This document shows, piece after piece, positions 53,438 through 61,513 of a DNA stretch of 64,000 nucleotides. The notes under the pieces are model-generated. The model saw nothing but the letters and a program-made list of their open reading frames with translations. It was not told the origin of the DNA and made no database searches. Positions within the stretch are counted from its first letter, which is position 1, and the number at the start of each line of letters is the position of its first letter. Made by a program: the position numbers and the translations under genes. The stretch is from Enterococcus sp. BWR-S5. Its GTDB lineage: Bacteria; Bacillota; Bacilli; Lactobacillales; Enterococcaceae. The DNA is taken from NCBI RefSeq assembly GCF_016745255.1, contig NZ_JADOEQ010000014.1, positions 1 through 64,000 on the forward strand. The letters run 5' to 3'.

Positions 53438-53631
53438 CTAGGAAGAAAACACGTTTGATTAGTAACAACAGAATAAGTTAAGTAAAAATTGCAAGAAAAA
53501 AATACAACACATAATAAAGTAACAACTCCTTTGCATAAAGTAATTATAAAATAACATAAAATGGCTATTTTGTCTACATTAATTCACAAAAAGCGTGTTA
53601 CGTTTGTGGATAAAAAGAAAAAACCTCCTAA

Positions 53632-53715
53632 TTAGGAAGTCTTAAAAAAAAGAAATAGGAGAATCTCTGATAATGCATCGATTGCCCATCCGAATAGTTT
53701 TCTGGCTTTTTTCAT
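53632..53715 (-). CDS. Putative 27-residue hydrophobic peptide
   Basis: On the minus strand GAGGTG lies seven bases before ATG. The frame reads MKKARKLFGWAIDALSEILL followed by FLFFKTS. An extended -10 (TATGC-TATAGT) lies upstream, and a hairpin with T6 overlaps the stop codon. A basic N-terminus and an amphipathic helix fit a small toxin, bacteriocin-like or signal peptide. No family is recognised. Confidence 0.45.
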   Translation of the reverse strand: MKKARKLFGWAIDALSEILLFLFFKTS

Positions 53716-53719
53716 CTAC

Positions 53720-54226
53720 AACACCTCGTAACCCAACTATAGCATAAGTGAATAGGCCAAAAAATAGGACTTAAGTATGAGAGAAAATATTTCTTTCTTA
53801 ACTTTCTATAGGATAGTGAGTAAAATGAAGAAATTCATCATTGAATTATATAATTAACTAAAATTTATTTATATATATCCAAATTTAACAATTTAAATTC
53901 TAAATGTTGTATAATTTTTTTTAGATAGTTATTTCATTGGAAAATATTGATAGAAACTAAAAAAATACAACAAGGAGGTTATTCAAAAAGATACATTAAA
54001 ATAGAAATCAATTTTTTTACGTTTGAAATAAACTTTTCGCTGCAAAAGGGGAGATATAAGGGTTCCAATAAAATGGAAGTAAGAGGATTCTCGAACGAAG
54101 TCGCACGTCTTTCACTATTCCGGAGAAACTGCGTAACTAAAGCAATAATATTGGCAGATAATCACTTTTTTGATGATTGCGTCAGAAAGTAAATGTATCC
54201 GACATGTTGCTCTAAAAAGCAATAAA
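53720..54226. other. AT-rich junction between ICE and phage-derived locus
   Basis: No gene I can support. A frame of 81 codons at 53947-54192 has a TTG start without a proper ribosome site and a composition unlike its neighbours. An unused-looking GGAGG at about 53975 is not followed by a good start. Confidence 0.35.
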
Positions 54227-54260
54227 GACGAAAACAATAGGATGCATTGTTGTTTTCGTC
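54227..54260. terminator. Terminator of the XRE-ImmA unit
   Basis: GACGAAAACAA pairs with TTGTTTTCGTC. It lies just downstream of the leftward ImmA gene. Confidence 0.8.
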
Positions 54261-54292
54261 CTTAAAACGGCTGAAAGTATCAGGTAAGTAAC

Positions 54293-54979
54293 TTAATATA
54301 AGCCGAGTATGCTATTTTCATAATCCAAAATGATTTGCTTCTCTACAGTTGATCCCCAGGTAGACATGAATTTATGGTAGATATCCCTATTTCCGGTCGC
54401 CTGTAATCGCGTTGCAGAGGTTTGTGCCAATTCTTCGGACATTCCGCATTTTAGTTTTCCAAAACTAACGAGTCGTCTCCACAACGCAGAACGGCTCATT
54501 TTATACTCTTCTGCGATAGAATAGAAGGATTTTGCTGTATACAATGTTTTTAGTAAAGAAATATCAGGCAGCATGATGATGCTTGCGGAAAGGTTTGCCA
54601 ATTCTTCAGTCAGCAACTCATCTTCAGTATAATAGGCCGGATTCTCTTCCATATTGAAGAAGGTTTGAGAAATTTCTGTCTTTGAAACGTCATAATGGCA
54701 ATGGCTTACCTCGTGGCAAACACTGAAATTGAATCTGTTTTGCGACATTTTGGGGTTGATAAAAATTTTGATTTTTTTCCCCTTCTTTACAGTTACCGCA
54801 AGAAAAAAGTCTTCTTCTGTAACAGGAATGTTGGTGTCAATCTTAATCTGTTCTTTTTGAAGATAGTCGTTGACGAACATGTCAAAGGTGTATTCAGCAG
54901 GCTCGAGATTATTTTTCAGGATATATTGATTGATTAGTAAATTTGTTAAAGAATATCGAATATTTATGGCTTCGTTCAT
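54293..54979 (-). CDS. ImmA/IrrE-family protease of the phage-derived locus
   Basis: I choose the ATG at 54979, ten bases after TAGGAG, giving 228 residues; a start at 55006 lacks a ribosome site. The HEVSH zinc motif (FSVCHEVSHCHYD) and the ELANLSASIIMLP helix mark the ImmA/IrrE family. The C-terminal part (YKMSRSALWRRLVSFGKL) is a second helix-turn-helix-like segment. In phages and ICEs such proteases cut the partner repressor to trigger induction. It follows an XRE gene closely. Confidence 0.82.
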   Translation of the reverse strand: MNEAINIRYSLTNLLINQYILKNNLEPAEYTFDMFVNDYLQKEQIKIDTNIPVTEEDFFLAVTVKKGKKIKIFINPKMSQNRFNFSVCHEVSHCHYDVSKTEISQTFFNMEENPAYYTEDELLTEELANLSASIIMLPDISLLKTLYTAKSFYSIAEEYKMSRSALWRRLVSFGKLKCGMSEELAQTSATRLQATGNRDIYHKFMSTWGSTVEKQIILDYENSILGLY

Positions 54980-54992
54980 GTATTCTAAACTC

Positions 54993-55355
54993 CTACTCAT
55001 CTTCATTCATAGACTGTACAATATAATTCATCAGATTCTTTACCTGCTTTTTATATTGCTCTTTTTTCTCTTCGCCAACAGCTTTCTCACCTTTTCGAAA
55101 CATCATCAATAAATCCGCGTATTCATCATCAACTGCGGAGTCATTTGGAATGTCTGATCTGCCCATCAAATAGTCAATAGAGACATTGAACTGGTCTGCG
55201 AGCTTATCAAGTACTTCGCTGGGAACATTTGTAATGGTTCCTCGCTCATAATTTGAGATATTTTCTCTTTTCATGTCAAGAATATCCGCCAGTTCTTTTT
55301 GAGACATATTATTTGCTTTTCGCAATTCTTTTATCCTCGATGCTAAAGAATTCAT
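54993..55355 (-). CDS. XRE repressor paired with ImmA
   Basis: This 120-residue protein has a helix-turn-helix (MSQKELADILDMKRENISNYERG, about residues 18-40) and a tail ending MNYIVQSMNEDE. AAGGAG precedes the ATG. It should bind the three GTAATT-N3-AATTAC-type sites at 55392-55487 and is the likely target of the downstream ImmA protease. Its shape matches ImmR-type repressors. Confidence 0.85.
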   Translation of the reverse strand: MNSLASRIKELRKANNMSQKELADILDMKRENISNYERGTITNVPSEVLDKLADQFNVSIDYLMGRSDIPNDSAVDDEYADLLMMFRKGEKAVGEEKKEQYKKQVKNLMNYIVQSMNEDE

Positions 55356-55391
55356 ATTTTTCTCCTTAAATTTTTAATGAAAAGTGTTGCG

Positions 55392-55487
55392 TAATTGTCA
55401 ATTACCTGATACAATTTAATATGTAATTAAAAGTTACAAAATAATGTTAATTAACTATATATATTATAGAACGTAATTTATAATTAC
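55392..55487. promoter_or_regulatory. Three 15-bp operators
   Basis: GTAATTGTCAATTAC (55392-55406), GTAATTAAAAGTTAC (55424-55438) and GTAATTTATAATTAC (55473-55487) are near-identical palindromes between the XRE gene and a short rightward gene. The palindrome GTTAATTAAC (55446) lies among them. This resembles a phage-type operator triplet. Confidence 0.8.
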
Positions 55488-55561
55488 GCAAGGGGATAAT
55501 GAATGAATGATTCCCAATCTTTTAACCAGACCCAAAAAGGAGAAAAGAAAGGGACTAGAAT

Positions 55562-55675
55562 ATGGAATATAAGGAAGAAATTTGTAAGATGATTCAAGAA
55601 ATATCAGATACAGCGTTGTTGGAAAAACTGTATAAGCTATTGCTTGTGGTTCGGAAGAAAAGGAAGAAAGGCTGA
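55562..55675 (+). CDS. Small phage-type protein (37 aa)
   Basis: ATG after AAAGGAG (with a rather long gap) encodes MEYKEEICKMIQEISDTALL, then EKLYKLLLVV and RKKRKKG. Short proteins of this pattern (a helix with I-x-x-M-I-x-x-I, then L-x-x-L-Y-K-L) are often found beside phage repressors. It is divergent from the XRE-ImmA pair and probably controlled by the operator triplet. Confidence 0.5.
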   Translation: MEYKEEICKMIQEISDTALLEKLYKLLLVVRKKRKKG

Positions 55676-55975
55676 AGTATCTGTTGTGGTTATGGTGACA
55701 GTATCTATTGGTTTTATTATCTAAATAATCGTTGTCTCGGAAATAGGCTGGCAATCATTCAGTCGAAAAAATGAGAATAATGAAGTGTTGAGAATTTCTT
55801 ATTGTCATGTGGGGCTTTGTATATAGGCTTTGAAAATAAGCCGAAAATTTCAAAGGTGTAAAAATCAACTTCGAAATTCCCGGCTTATTTTGATTAGTCG
55901 TGTTGCTCGCCTATTCCGTAAAGAAAGAAGGGAGTTGTGTTTTTCCTTCTCCTATTTACGGAAGAGCTTCATACA
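55676..55975. other. Hairpin-rich gap between two repressor modules
   Basis: No gene. AAAATAAGCCG pairs with CGGCTTATTTT (55833-55891), and TTCCGTAAA pairs with TTTACGGAA (55915-55966) with inner GAAGG/CCTTC. The second is positioned to terminate the leftward XRE gene at 55976; the first may end the short rightward transcript. Confidence 0.55.
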
Positions 55976-56365
55976 TTATTTTTTGATGTCCAGTAATGAG
56001 TCAACCAAATTTTCTACGACGATAAGATCCTTATCGTTAAGCAGAACAATTTTTTTAAGCAATTCATTGTATTTATTTTCTTCATCCAGAAAAAAATCAC
56101 TTGCAGCGTCAATAAACAGATCATCTGCTTGTTTTTTGTCAGAACGTTCCATTGCAACATTTTCATACCCCATCAACCATGCTTCGTTGACATTTAGAGC
56201 CTTCGCAAGAAAGTAGACATTGTCTTGTTTTGCTTCATAATCGCCTTTTAGATAGGCACTGATTAAGGCGCGGGAAACACCACTTTTTTCAGATAATGTG
56301 ATTTGCTTCATGTTTCTCATGTCCAATGCCTGTCTTAATCGCTGAGCGAAAGAATATTTCTTCAA
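55976..56365 (-). CDS. Second XRE repressor (phage CI-like)
   Basis: A TTG start with TAGGAGG upstream gives 129 residues. The helix-turn-helix (TLSEKSGVSRALISAYLKGD, about residues 23-42) is followed by a CI-like tail (NVNEAWLMGYENVAMERS) typical of lactic-acid-bacterial phage repressors. No cleavage domain is visible. It is divergent from the Cro-like gene with TCTTGA/TCAAGA operators between, the usual lysogeny switch. Confidence 0.85.
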   Translation of the reverse strand: MKKYSFAQRLRQALDMRNMKQITLSEKSGVSRALISAYLKGDYEAKQDNVYFLAKALNVNEAWLMGYENVAMERSDKKQADDLFIDAASDFFLDEENKYNELLKKIVLLNDKDLIVVENLVDSLLDIKK

Positions 56366-56401
56366 TTTTTTCTACCTCCTAACCATTCATTATAAAGAAA
56401 A

Positions 56402-56484
56402 CTTGATTAATTAGCAAGATTTTTTAGTTCATAAAGATTTTCTTGACAGAATAATTCCAGAATGGTATTCTTGATTTGTCAAGA
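56402..56484 (+). promoter_or_regulatory. Rightward promoter and operators of the switch
   Basis: TTGACA (56443-56448), 17-base spacer, TATTCT (56466-56471). A 16-bp palindrome TCTTGATTTGTCAAGA (56469-56484) overlaps the -10, and CTTG-N9-CAAG lies at 56402-56418. AACTTGAT repeats at 56400 and 56487 belong to the same operator family. Confidence 0.75.
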
Positions 56485-56515
56485 AAACTTGATTTAAGTT
56501 GTGGAGGAATTCTAT

Positions 56516-56749
56516 TTGAGGAATATGAGATTTGATTATGATGCGCTGCTGGAAAAGATTAATGTCAGGTTTGGATCGGTTTTGCTTTTTTCTCTATGTA
56601 ATAGTATAAATGATTCTGATTGGATAGATGTGATGTCCGGAAAAATGTTTTTTGAGCAAAGTCAGATTGAAGAGATATGTTTGCTTTTAGCAATAGATAG
56701 TCAAGAAGTTGGAGAATATTTTTTTAAAGAAAAAATCAAGTTTTCTTGA
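56516..56749 (+). CDS. Cro-like protein (DUF739 type)
   Basis: TTG 56516 lies nine bases after GGAGG; ATG 56525 is an alternative. The 77-residue protein begins RFDYDALLEKINVRFGS and ends IEEICLLLAIDSQEVGEYFF, the pattern of small phage Cro-like proteins (DUF739). The HTH core is divergent (SLCNSINDSDWIDVMSGK). It is the first rightward gene of the phage-derived locus. Its 3' end repeats the AAGTTTTCTTGAT operator-like sequence. Confidence 0.7.
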   Translation: MRNMRFDYDALLEKINVRFGSVLLFSLCNSINDSDWIDVMSGKMFFEQSQIEEICLLLAIDSQEVGEYFFKEKIKFS

Positions 56750-56786
56750 TTTTTATGATTGCAAAAAATAGAAAGAAGGAAAAGTA

Positions 56787-57036
56787 ATGAAATACACAAC
56801 TAGGATTACGTTAGCATTATCGATTCTCGTGGCAAGTATAGGTTCAGTTCTTATTTATGAAAGCTCACATTTGTTTTTTTTTGACAGTCTATCCTCTCAT
56901 AGTCGGTTGGATTATTGGTGAATGTATCAACATCCCGGAAAAAAAGATATGGAAAAAGTGGCAAGGATTTAAGAGCCGCAGCATCATACGCTTAATCAAC
57001 CTCATTGATTATCTAACAGAAAACGGGGAAAGATAA
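56787..57036 (+). pseudogene. Frameshifted small membrane protein gene
   Basis: ATG after GGAAAAG reads MKYTTRITLALSILVASIGS and then VLIYESSHLFFF before leaving frame at a T9 run (56874-56882). Skipping one T continues in a good frame: LTVYPLIVGWIIGECINIPE to a stop at 57036, 1 bp before the next start. Either the gene is broken by one extra T or the homopolymer allows slippage. Confidence 0.6.
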
Positions 57037-57278
57037 ATGGATAGAAAATGGGCACTTACTGAAGGAAAGCGACATGCGGATAAATGGTATGAGCTTCATC
57101 AACCACTGATTGAGGCAAGACAATATGTAGAACGACTCCATATAAATCAAGAGGTTGGAAATAGCACGAATGACTATCAGCAATTGTTTAAAAATACTAT
57201 GAATGGTTCCGCATTGAAAAGCAATTAATTGAACGTGAATCCGGATTGAGTAACAGAAGGGGGAATGATTATGGATGA
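57037..57278 (+). pseudogene. Frameshifted small phage gene
   Basis: ATG 57037 after GGGGAAAG opens a frame of 63 residues (MDRKWALTEGKRHADKWYEL ...). Near 57195, within AAAAATAC, the -1 frame carries on with YEWFRIEKQLIERESGLSNR to a stop at 57278. The second half looks like real protein, so a base was probably lost or gained. I know no family. Confidence 0.5.
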
Positions 57279-57615
57279 AATAAAAACGATAGAAGATTTT
57301 TGGGAAGTCGTGGATGATTTTAGGCAGGAAAAAGAGTTGAACTGGCAAGAACTGGTTGGTCATAATGCGAAGCTTGCAGCTGATCGAAAGCTGAATCCTT
57401 CCTTAGCTGTCATTTTAAAAATACAGGAAAAGTTGGAGGTCAATATGTTTACTATTTTAGCAACTGAAGTATCAGAATTAGGGGAACCGATTGAGAAGGA
57501 TCCCTGGGTACCGAATAAAATGGCACAGATTTATGATTTGATTCAATCAGATTACTGGATGGAAGATGAGGAGACTGTAAAGAAGGTTCAAGCCTTGGCT
57601 GAAACCATTAGATAG
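57271..57615 (+). CDS. Helix-turn-helix protein
   Basis: ATG 57271 after AGGGGG gives 114 residues. LNWQELVGHNAKLAADRKLN and PSLAVILKIQEKLEVNMF (about residues 24-62) resemble an XRE-type DNA-binding domain; the C-terminal half is acidic and helical. In phages such a gene lies in the early region. Function beyond likely DNA binding is unknown. Confidence 0.6.
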   Translation: MDEIKTIEDFWEVVDDFRQEKELNWQELVGHNAKLAADRKLNPSLAVILKIQEKLEVNMFTILATEVSELGEPIEKDPWVPNKMAQIYDLIQSDYWMEDEETVKKVQALAETIR

Positions 57616-57715
57616 GTGCTTTGAAGCTCGCTTTCAGCTAGCTGGAAACATTATTTTAGAACAGGATATAACAAAAATAGTATGAACTGCATCAAGGATA
57701 AGGGAGAGTACAGAC

Positions 57716-58135
57716 ATGAGAAAATCGACATTTAACTATATCAAGGATATTTTAGCGGATTATCCGAGAATAGAAGAGTACATCAGACAGAGAGAAGAGG
57801 AACTTCGCTATCCTTATCGTGAAAATGATTTGAATGCAGGAATTAAGGGGACAAAGGCTGATTATGACACTCAGGCGAATATGATGATAACCATTGAACA
57901 GGATCAGCGATTAGCTGCTTTAGAAAGGAACAAACGGGTGATTTCTGATATTTTGGAGGATTGTTGTGAGGACACGCAAACAATCATTCGAGAATTGTAT
58001 ATGCGCCGAATGCCGAAGTATACGATTCAGGGATTAATTACAAATGGCTTGATTTTTGTTGGTAGAACCAAAGCATTTGAGCTAAGAGATCAATTTTTTG
58101 AAGAGGTGGCAAGAGACTTGAATCTTAATGTTTAG
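57716..58135 (+). CDS. ArpU-like late-gene activator
   Basis: This 139-residue protein begins with an IEEYIRQREEELRYPYRENDLNAGIKG segment, then a sigma-factor-like C-terminal helix region (TIIRELYMRRMPKYTIQGLI ... FVGRTKAFELRDQF). This is the layout of ArpU/RinA-type regulators that switch on late (structural and lysis) genes in Gram-positive phages. GGGAGAG precedes its ATG. It directly precedes the tail genes, separated by about 980 bp of noncoding sequence. Confidence 0.7.
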   Translation: MRKSTFNYIKDILADYPRIEEYIRQREEELRYPYRENDLNAGIKGTKADYDTQANMMITIEQDQRLAALERNKRVISDILEDCCEDTQTIIRELYMRRMPKYTIQGLITNGLIFVGRTKAFELRDQFFEEVARDLNLNV

Positions 58136-58159
58136 TACTGAACGATTTCCGTATTTTTG

Positions 58160-58676
58160 AGATAGATTTTCACTATAAAATAGTATTATCAACAAATGTG
58201 TACAGCATTGGCAGAGAAAGTGAAAGCAGAATTTGCGGAAAGCTTTTTAGCTGATGCTTTTCTATTTACTAGGTGGGAGGGCTATTCTCAAAAATGAAGC
58301 CTTACAGCAGGATTTCCATACTTGAATTACCGTATTTTCAATACGGACGATAGACGGATTTTCGTAGTGGACTTTCATTATAAGATAGTACCATCAAGAA
58401 GTAGTTGAAGCGGAAAAATAACAGAATAATATTGAAATTCAGTACTTTTTCATCGCATAAAAAACAGTGAAAGAGTTAGCGTTTCAATAGATGAGAGGTT
58501 GTTTATTCGTCATCAACTGGTTTGTTGAGAAATGACAGAGGCTCAGAAAAACGGAGGTTCTTACTCCAAAAGATTAACGATGACTGCTGAATAGAACAAA
58601 TGAACGAGAAAGCGGACGATGTTCGGATTTTTGCTTCCTCATTCCAATGTAAGATAGGTTCATCGAGAACAAGTTG
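58160..58676 (+). repeat. Three diverged copies of a promoter-like block
   Basis: Blocks around 58160-58200 (TTTTCACTATAAAATAGT, ATTATCAACAA), 58365-58402 (CTTTCATTATAAGATAGTAC, CATCAAGAAG) and 58638-58676 (ATTCCAATGTAAGATAGGTT, CATCGAGAACA) align well. Each contains a TATAANAT-like -10 and is preceded by GGATTTT- or CGTATTTT-like sequence. They may be ArpU-controlled late promoters or remnants of duplicated DNA. Confidence 0.5.
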
Positions 58677-58918
58677 CAACTGCACTAGCTGACGGAAGCC
58701 CACAAATAATTAGCGAATAACTTCCAGTTGAAGGTGCAGCAGCAATGAAACCTAGATGTTCATCTACAAAGTATCAAATCATCCATTTTTTAGTATGAAT
58801 AGATGATAAGCAGGTTTAGTTTTTCGATGGCTTTTAGCAGAGCCAGAAAAATTCCGGCAGATGATTTTTCTTACAAAATCCTAATTGAGTGAACACCTTT
58901 GGGAAAGAAGGATTCATC

Positions 58919-58978
58919 TACGTTTTTATAGATCAAGATATGCAACACATATCTTTCATCGGATTTATAAAAAACGTT
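58919..58978. other. Large hairpin upstream of the tail operon
   Basis: ACGTTTTTATA pairs with TTATAAAAAACGT, and inner AAGATATG pairs with CATATCTT across CAACA. There is no T-run after it, so it is more likely a leader structure than a terminator. Confidence 0.6.
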
Positions 58979-59113
58979 AAAGTGAGGTGGCTTGGATAAG
59001 GGAACTAGTTATGAAGCAGTAGTTTATCAGAATCTTTAAAGAATCTGAGACAGTCAAAAAAGGTGAACACGTTAGTGGTGGAGAACTGAGAATTGAAGGG
59101 CAGTGGAGTAAAA

Positions 59114-59419
59114 ATGACGAAATATTTCAAATTAATCACTGGGATCGATACAGCAATGACTTTGAATGTTGCTCGTACTGAAAATGGACAGGCTGTGTAT
59201 AGCCATGTTCGATTGAATCCCGGTGAAAGATATGAGCTTGGTGATGACGACTTGTTTATTCAGTCTCTAAAACAAGCGAAAGCTGAAAGGCGTTACTCCA
59301 AGCAGTTAGAGACACAATTGAAAGCTTCCGGGATTGACTATACCCAGTCAATCTGTAAATCATGCGGAGGCAAAGCAACCAGACTGTCTTATTCTGTGAT
59401 TGAAATCATTGACGAGTAA
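59114..59419 (+). CDS. Small CxxC protein of the tail operon
   Basis: ATG 59114, eight bases after GTGGAG, gives 101 residues. A small beta-rich N-terminal part (ITGIDTAMTLNVARTENGQA) leads to a LNPGERYELGDDDLFIQSL motif and a CKSC pair near residue 85. It is the first gene of the structural cluster. I do not recognise it; a minor tail or head-tail role is possible from position only. Confidence 0.55.
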   Translation: MTKYFKLITGIDTAMTLNVARTENGQAVYSHVRLNPGERYELGDDDLFIQSLKQAKAERRYSKQLETQLKASGIDYTQSICKSCGGKATRLSYSVIEIIDE

Positions 59420-59464
59420 ATCTACCGTCGGATTAATCCGATAAATGAGTTGGAGGGCTGCGAG

Positions 59465-59707
59465 ATGAAGGTCCAGTTTATGGGGATCAAACAGCAAGTA
59501 ATGAAATCCGGATGCTCTTCCTGTGGAAGCAGACGAGTATCAAATCATACATTTCAGCGTGAATCACGGATGGTTTTGCCAAGTGGGCAAACAAAGACTT
59601 TTTACGCCGGTGAAGTGTATGACGTGATGGAAAATGACGGGCATTTTTTGGTGAAGCAAACCTATAGCTTAAATGGGAGCTTAGTCGAGATGTTTAAGGA
59701 AATTTAA
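59465..59707 (+). CDS. Second small CxxC protein
   Basis: ATG 59465 after GGAGGG gives 80 residues, with CSSC near residue 17 and a beta-rich rest (SGQTKTFYAGEVYDVMENDG). Its GQTKTFYAGEVYDV resembles the NPGERYEL stretch of the preceding protein, so the two may be related. Unknown function. Confidence 0.5.
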   Translation: MKVQFMGIKQQVMKSGCSSCGSRRVSNHTFQRESRMVLPSGQTKTFYAGEVYDVMENDGHFLVKQTYSLNGSLVEMFKEI

Positions 59708-59941
59708 GCAATACTCGTTTTAGTCGTATTTATTATTTAACTAAGAAGAACAGGCGATTTCTGAACATTTAGAAAAAGAGCAACATCAATAAAAGCAAGA
59801 GATTGTATGACAGAACGCTCCCTCAATCAGATTGAGACTGTACTATAATCCGCTGAACAATGTATGTCCAAATCTTTGGTTGAAAACAAGGATTTGCTCA
59901 TAAATAATAACCGATTACGGTAACTCACAGGAGGAATGAAC
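59708..59941. other. Gap before the small basic gene
   Basis: No gene. A TATAAT at about 59844-59849 could be a -10 for the tail genes but lacks a good -35. Confidence 0.35.
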
Positions 59942-60100
59942 ATGGCAAAAGAAAAGAAAGAAACCGCGAAAAAGGAAACTGCTAAAAAAGAAACGATGGA
60001 TAAACAAGCATTTATCCAACGGAAGCTAATGGTCTTAAACAAAAAAAATGGTGGAAGATACGAGCGAGATGCAGCACGTGTCGTTCAAAGTAACCAATAA
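59942..60100 (+). CDS. Small Lys/Glu-rich protein
   Basis: ATG after GGAGGAATGAAC gives 52 residues: MAKEKKETAKKETAKKETMD with a tandem KKETA repeat, then QAFIQRKLMVLNKKNGGRYE. It lies 16 bp before the major tail gene. Function unknown. Confidence 0.6.
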   Translation: MAKEKKETAKKETAKKETMDKQAFIQRKLMVLNKKNGGRYERDAARVVQSNQ

Positions 60101-60116
60101 TTAGGAGGAAAAATTA

Positions 60117-61439
60117 ATGACAACAAGATGTGGCAATGATACATTGATTTCTAAAATCGGAATGAAATCTATGAACAAACTAATGGAAGTGGATTTTGCA
60201 GTATTAACAGATATTGACAGCTGCGTAAAAATCAACACAAAAAATTATGCAGACATTCCAGCAGGAACAGCAGCATATAACATGTACAGTACACCGGAAG
60301 ATATGTTCAACTGTTTAGCGGAAGGCTGTAAAAACACAGGGACACTGACAGTTATGAACCCGGCTGGTCAAGCTTCTGCTGCGGCTTTTGAGCTACGTGC
60401 AGATGCAACAGAATTTGCAGCAGGTGTGGTAACTTATTATGTTCATTTCCCAACAGCTGGAACTTATGATCTGAAAACAACAATTTCAGATATCAAAGAC
60501 AAAGGGCAAGCAGAAGCAGACATTTTTGAACAACAATTTACAGTTGCAGCAGCTGGTTTCCAGCCGGTCGTTATTGACCTGTTGAAACCAACTTCCCAAG
60601 TACCTGTGAATAAAGGTTGGCAAGAAACAGGTGAAGGTGTATACATTACATTGGAAGTAACACCTGAAAGCACAATCAAATCAGATATCGGCTTCTCTTC
60701 TATCTATATTTATAACAGCTTAGAAGATTTCGAAGTGAATGATGTTGTTAAAATCGGCTGTATCGATGAGTTTGCAGGCGAGTTGACAGTAGACCCAGTT
60801 GAAGCAAGCTGCTTCGGTGCCGGCTACGATGCATCAAGTATTGCAATTGAAAGAACATTGACTGGTAAGAGCGTAACTGCTAACTACTGGAAACTAAATC
60901 CTTTAATGTCTAAAGGTCATATGACAAGCGGCTGGGTAGTCCAAACTGCTGAAAAAGAAGTCTTAACAGACGATACTTTGGACTATGGCTACATTCAAAT
61001 TCCTGACATGTTTATGGACGAATGTGCTTTCGTAACAGCAGCAATCGCTGATAGCTGTAATGTAACAGATTCATTATTGACTCGTGTAAATGCACCGGTA
61101 ATGATGGATATCAATGAAAAGCAGTTTATCGTTTTTGAATCAGGAAAAATTGTTTTCCATAAATCATTAGCAGGTAAAAAATTATTGATTAGCTACCCTA
61201 AACAAGTGGATGTAGAGCACTTTGTAGCTAGCGAATCTTCACTGAATGAACGTCGTGTACGCATGTCATTCGTTCAAGAACAGACAGATGGCGTGAAACA
61301 ACATTACATTTACAACAATGTACTGGTTACTTCATTCCCTGGAACTGTGAACGGAGAAGAAACAACCTTCGAATTCACAATTTCTGTACAACGAGATAAA
61401 AACGGCAACTTCTACGAAATGTATCGAGTAGCTGAGTAA
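60117..61439 (+). CDS. Putative tail tube/structural protein
   Basis: This 440-residue protein starts after AGGAGG and is rich in beta structure. No signal peptide or membrane helix is present. Its place directly before a frameshifting chaperone pair and the tape measure gene is that of the major tail protein. The C-terminal part (HFVASESSLNERRVRMSFVQ ... EFTISVQRDKNGNFYEMYRV) looks like a tail-tube beta-domain; the N-terminal half may be a second domain (PAGTAAYNMYSTPEDMFNCL, then VTYYVHFPTAGTYDLKTTIS). It has at least eight Cys, unusual for a tail protein. At about 440 aa it is longer than many major tail proteins. Confidence 0.6.
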   Translation: MTTRCGNDTLISKIGMKSMNKLMEVDFAVLTDIDSCVKINTKNYADIPAGTAAYNMYSTPEDMFNCLAEGCKNTGTLTVMNPAGQASAAAFELRADATEFAAGVVTYYVHFPTAGTYDLKTTISDIKDKGQAEADIFEQQFTVAAAGFQPVVIDLLKPTSQVPVNKGWQETGEGVYITLEVTPESTIKSDIGFSSIYIYNSLEDFEVNDVVKIGCIDEFAGELTVDPVEASCFGAGYDASSIAIERTLTGKSVTANYWKLNPLMSKGHMTSGWVVQTAEKEVLTDDTLDYGYIQIPDMFMDECAFVTAAIADSCNVTDSLLTRVNAPVMMDINEKQFIVFESGKIVFHKSLAGKKLLISYPKQVDVEHFVASESSLNERRVRMSFVQEQTDGVKQHYIYNNVLVTSFPGTVNGEETTFEFTISVQRDKNGNFYEMYRVAE

Positions 61440-61454
61440 AACAAACAAGAAAAT

Positions 61455-61494
61455 CGGACGATGGTGCTCCCAAAATGGGGGTGCCATCCAGTCG
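61455..61494 (+). other. Hairpin between tail protein and chaperone genes
   Basis: GATGGTGCTCCC pairs with GGGGGTGCCATC, extended by CGGAC/GTCG. It may damp transcription or protect the upstream mRNA to set the high tail-protein to chaperone ratio. Confidence 0.6.
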
Positions 61495-61513
61495 AAAATC
61501 AGGAGGAACAGAG

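Larger units (their letters stand above)
58136..59113 (+). other. Noncoding 980-bp region before the tail genes
   Basis: No gene can be supported. It holds three related sequence blocks (next entry) and a large hairpin (58919-58978). Terminase, portal and capsid genes would be expected near here in a complete phage and are absent. Confidence 0.6.

Noticed and set aside
53947-54192. An 81-codon open frame between the ICE and the XRE-ImmA pair
   Set aside because: TTG start without a spaced ribosome site, odd composition and no recognisable motif; probably chance in AT-rich DNA.
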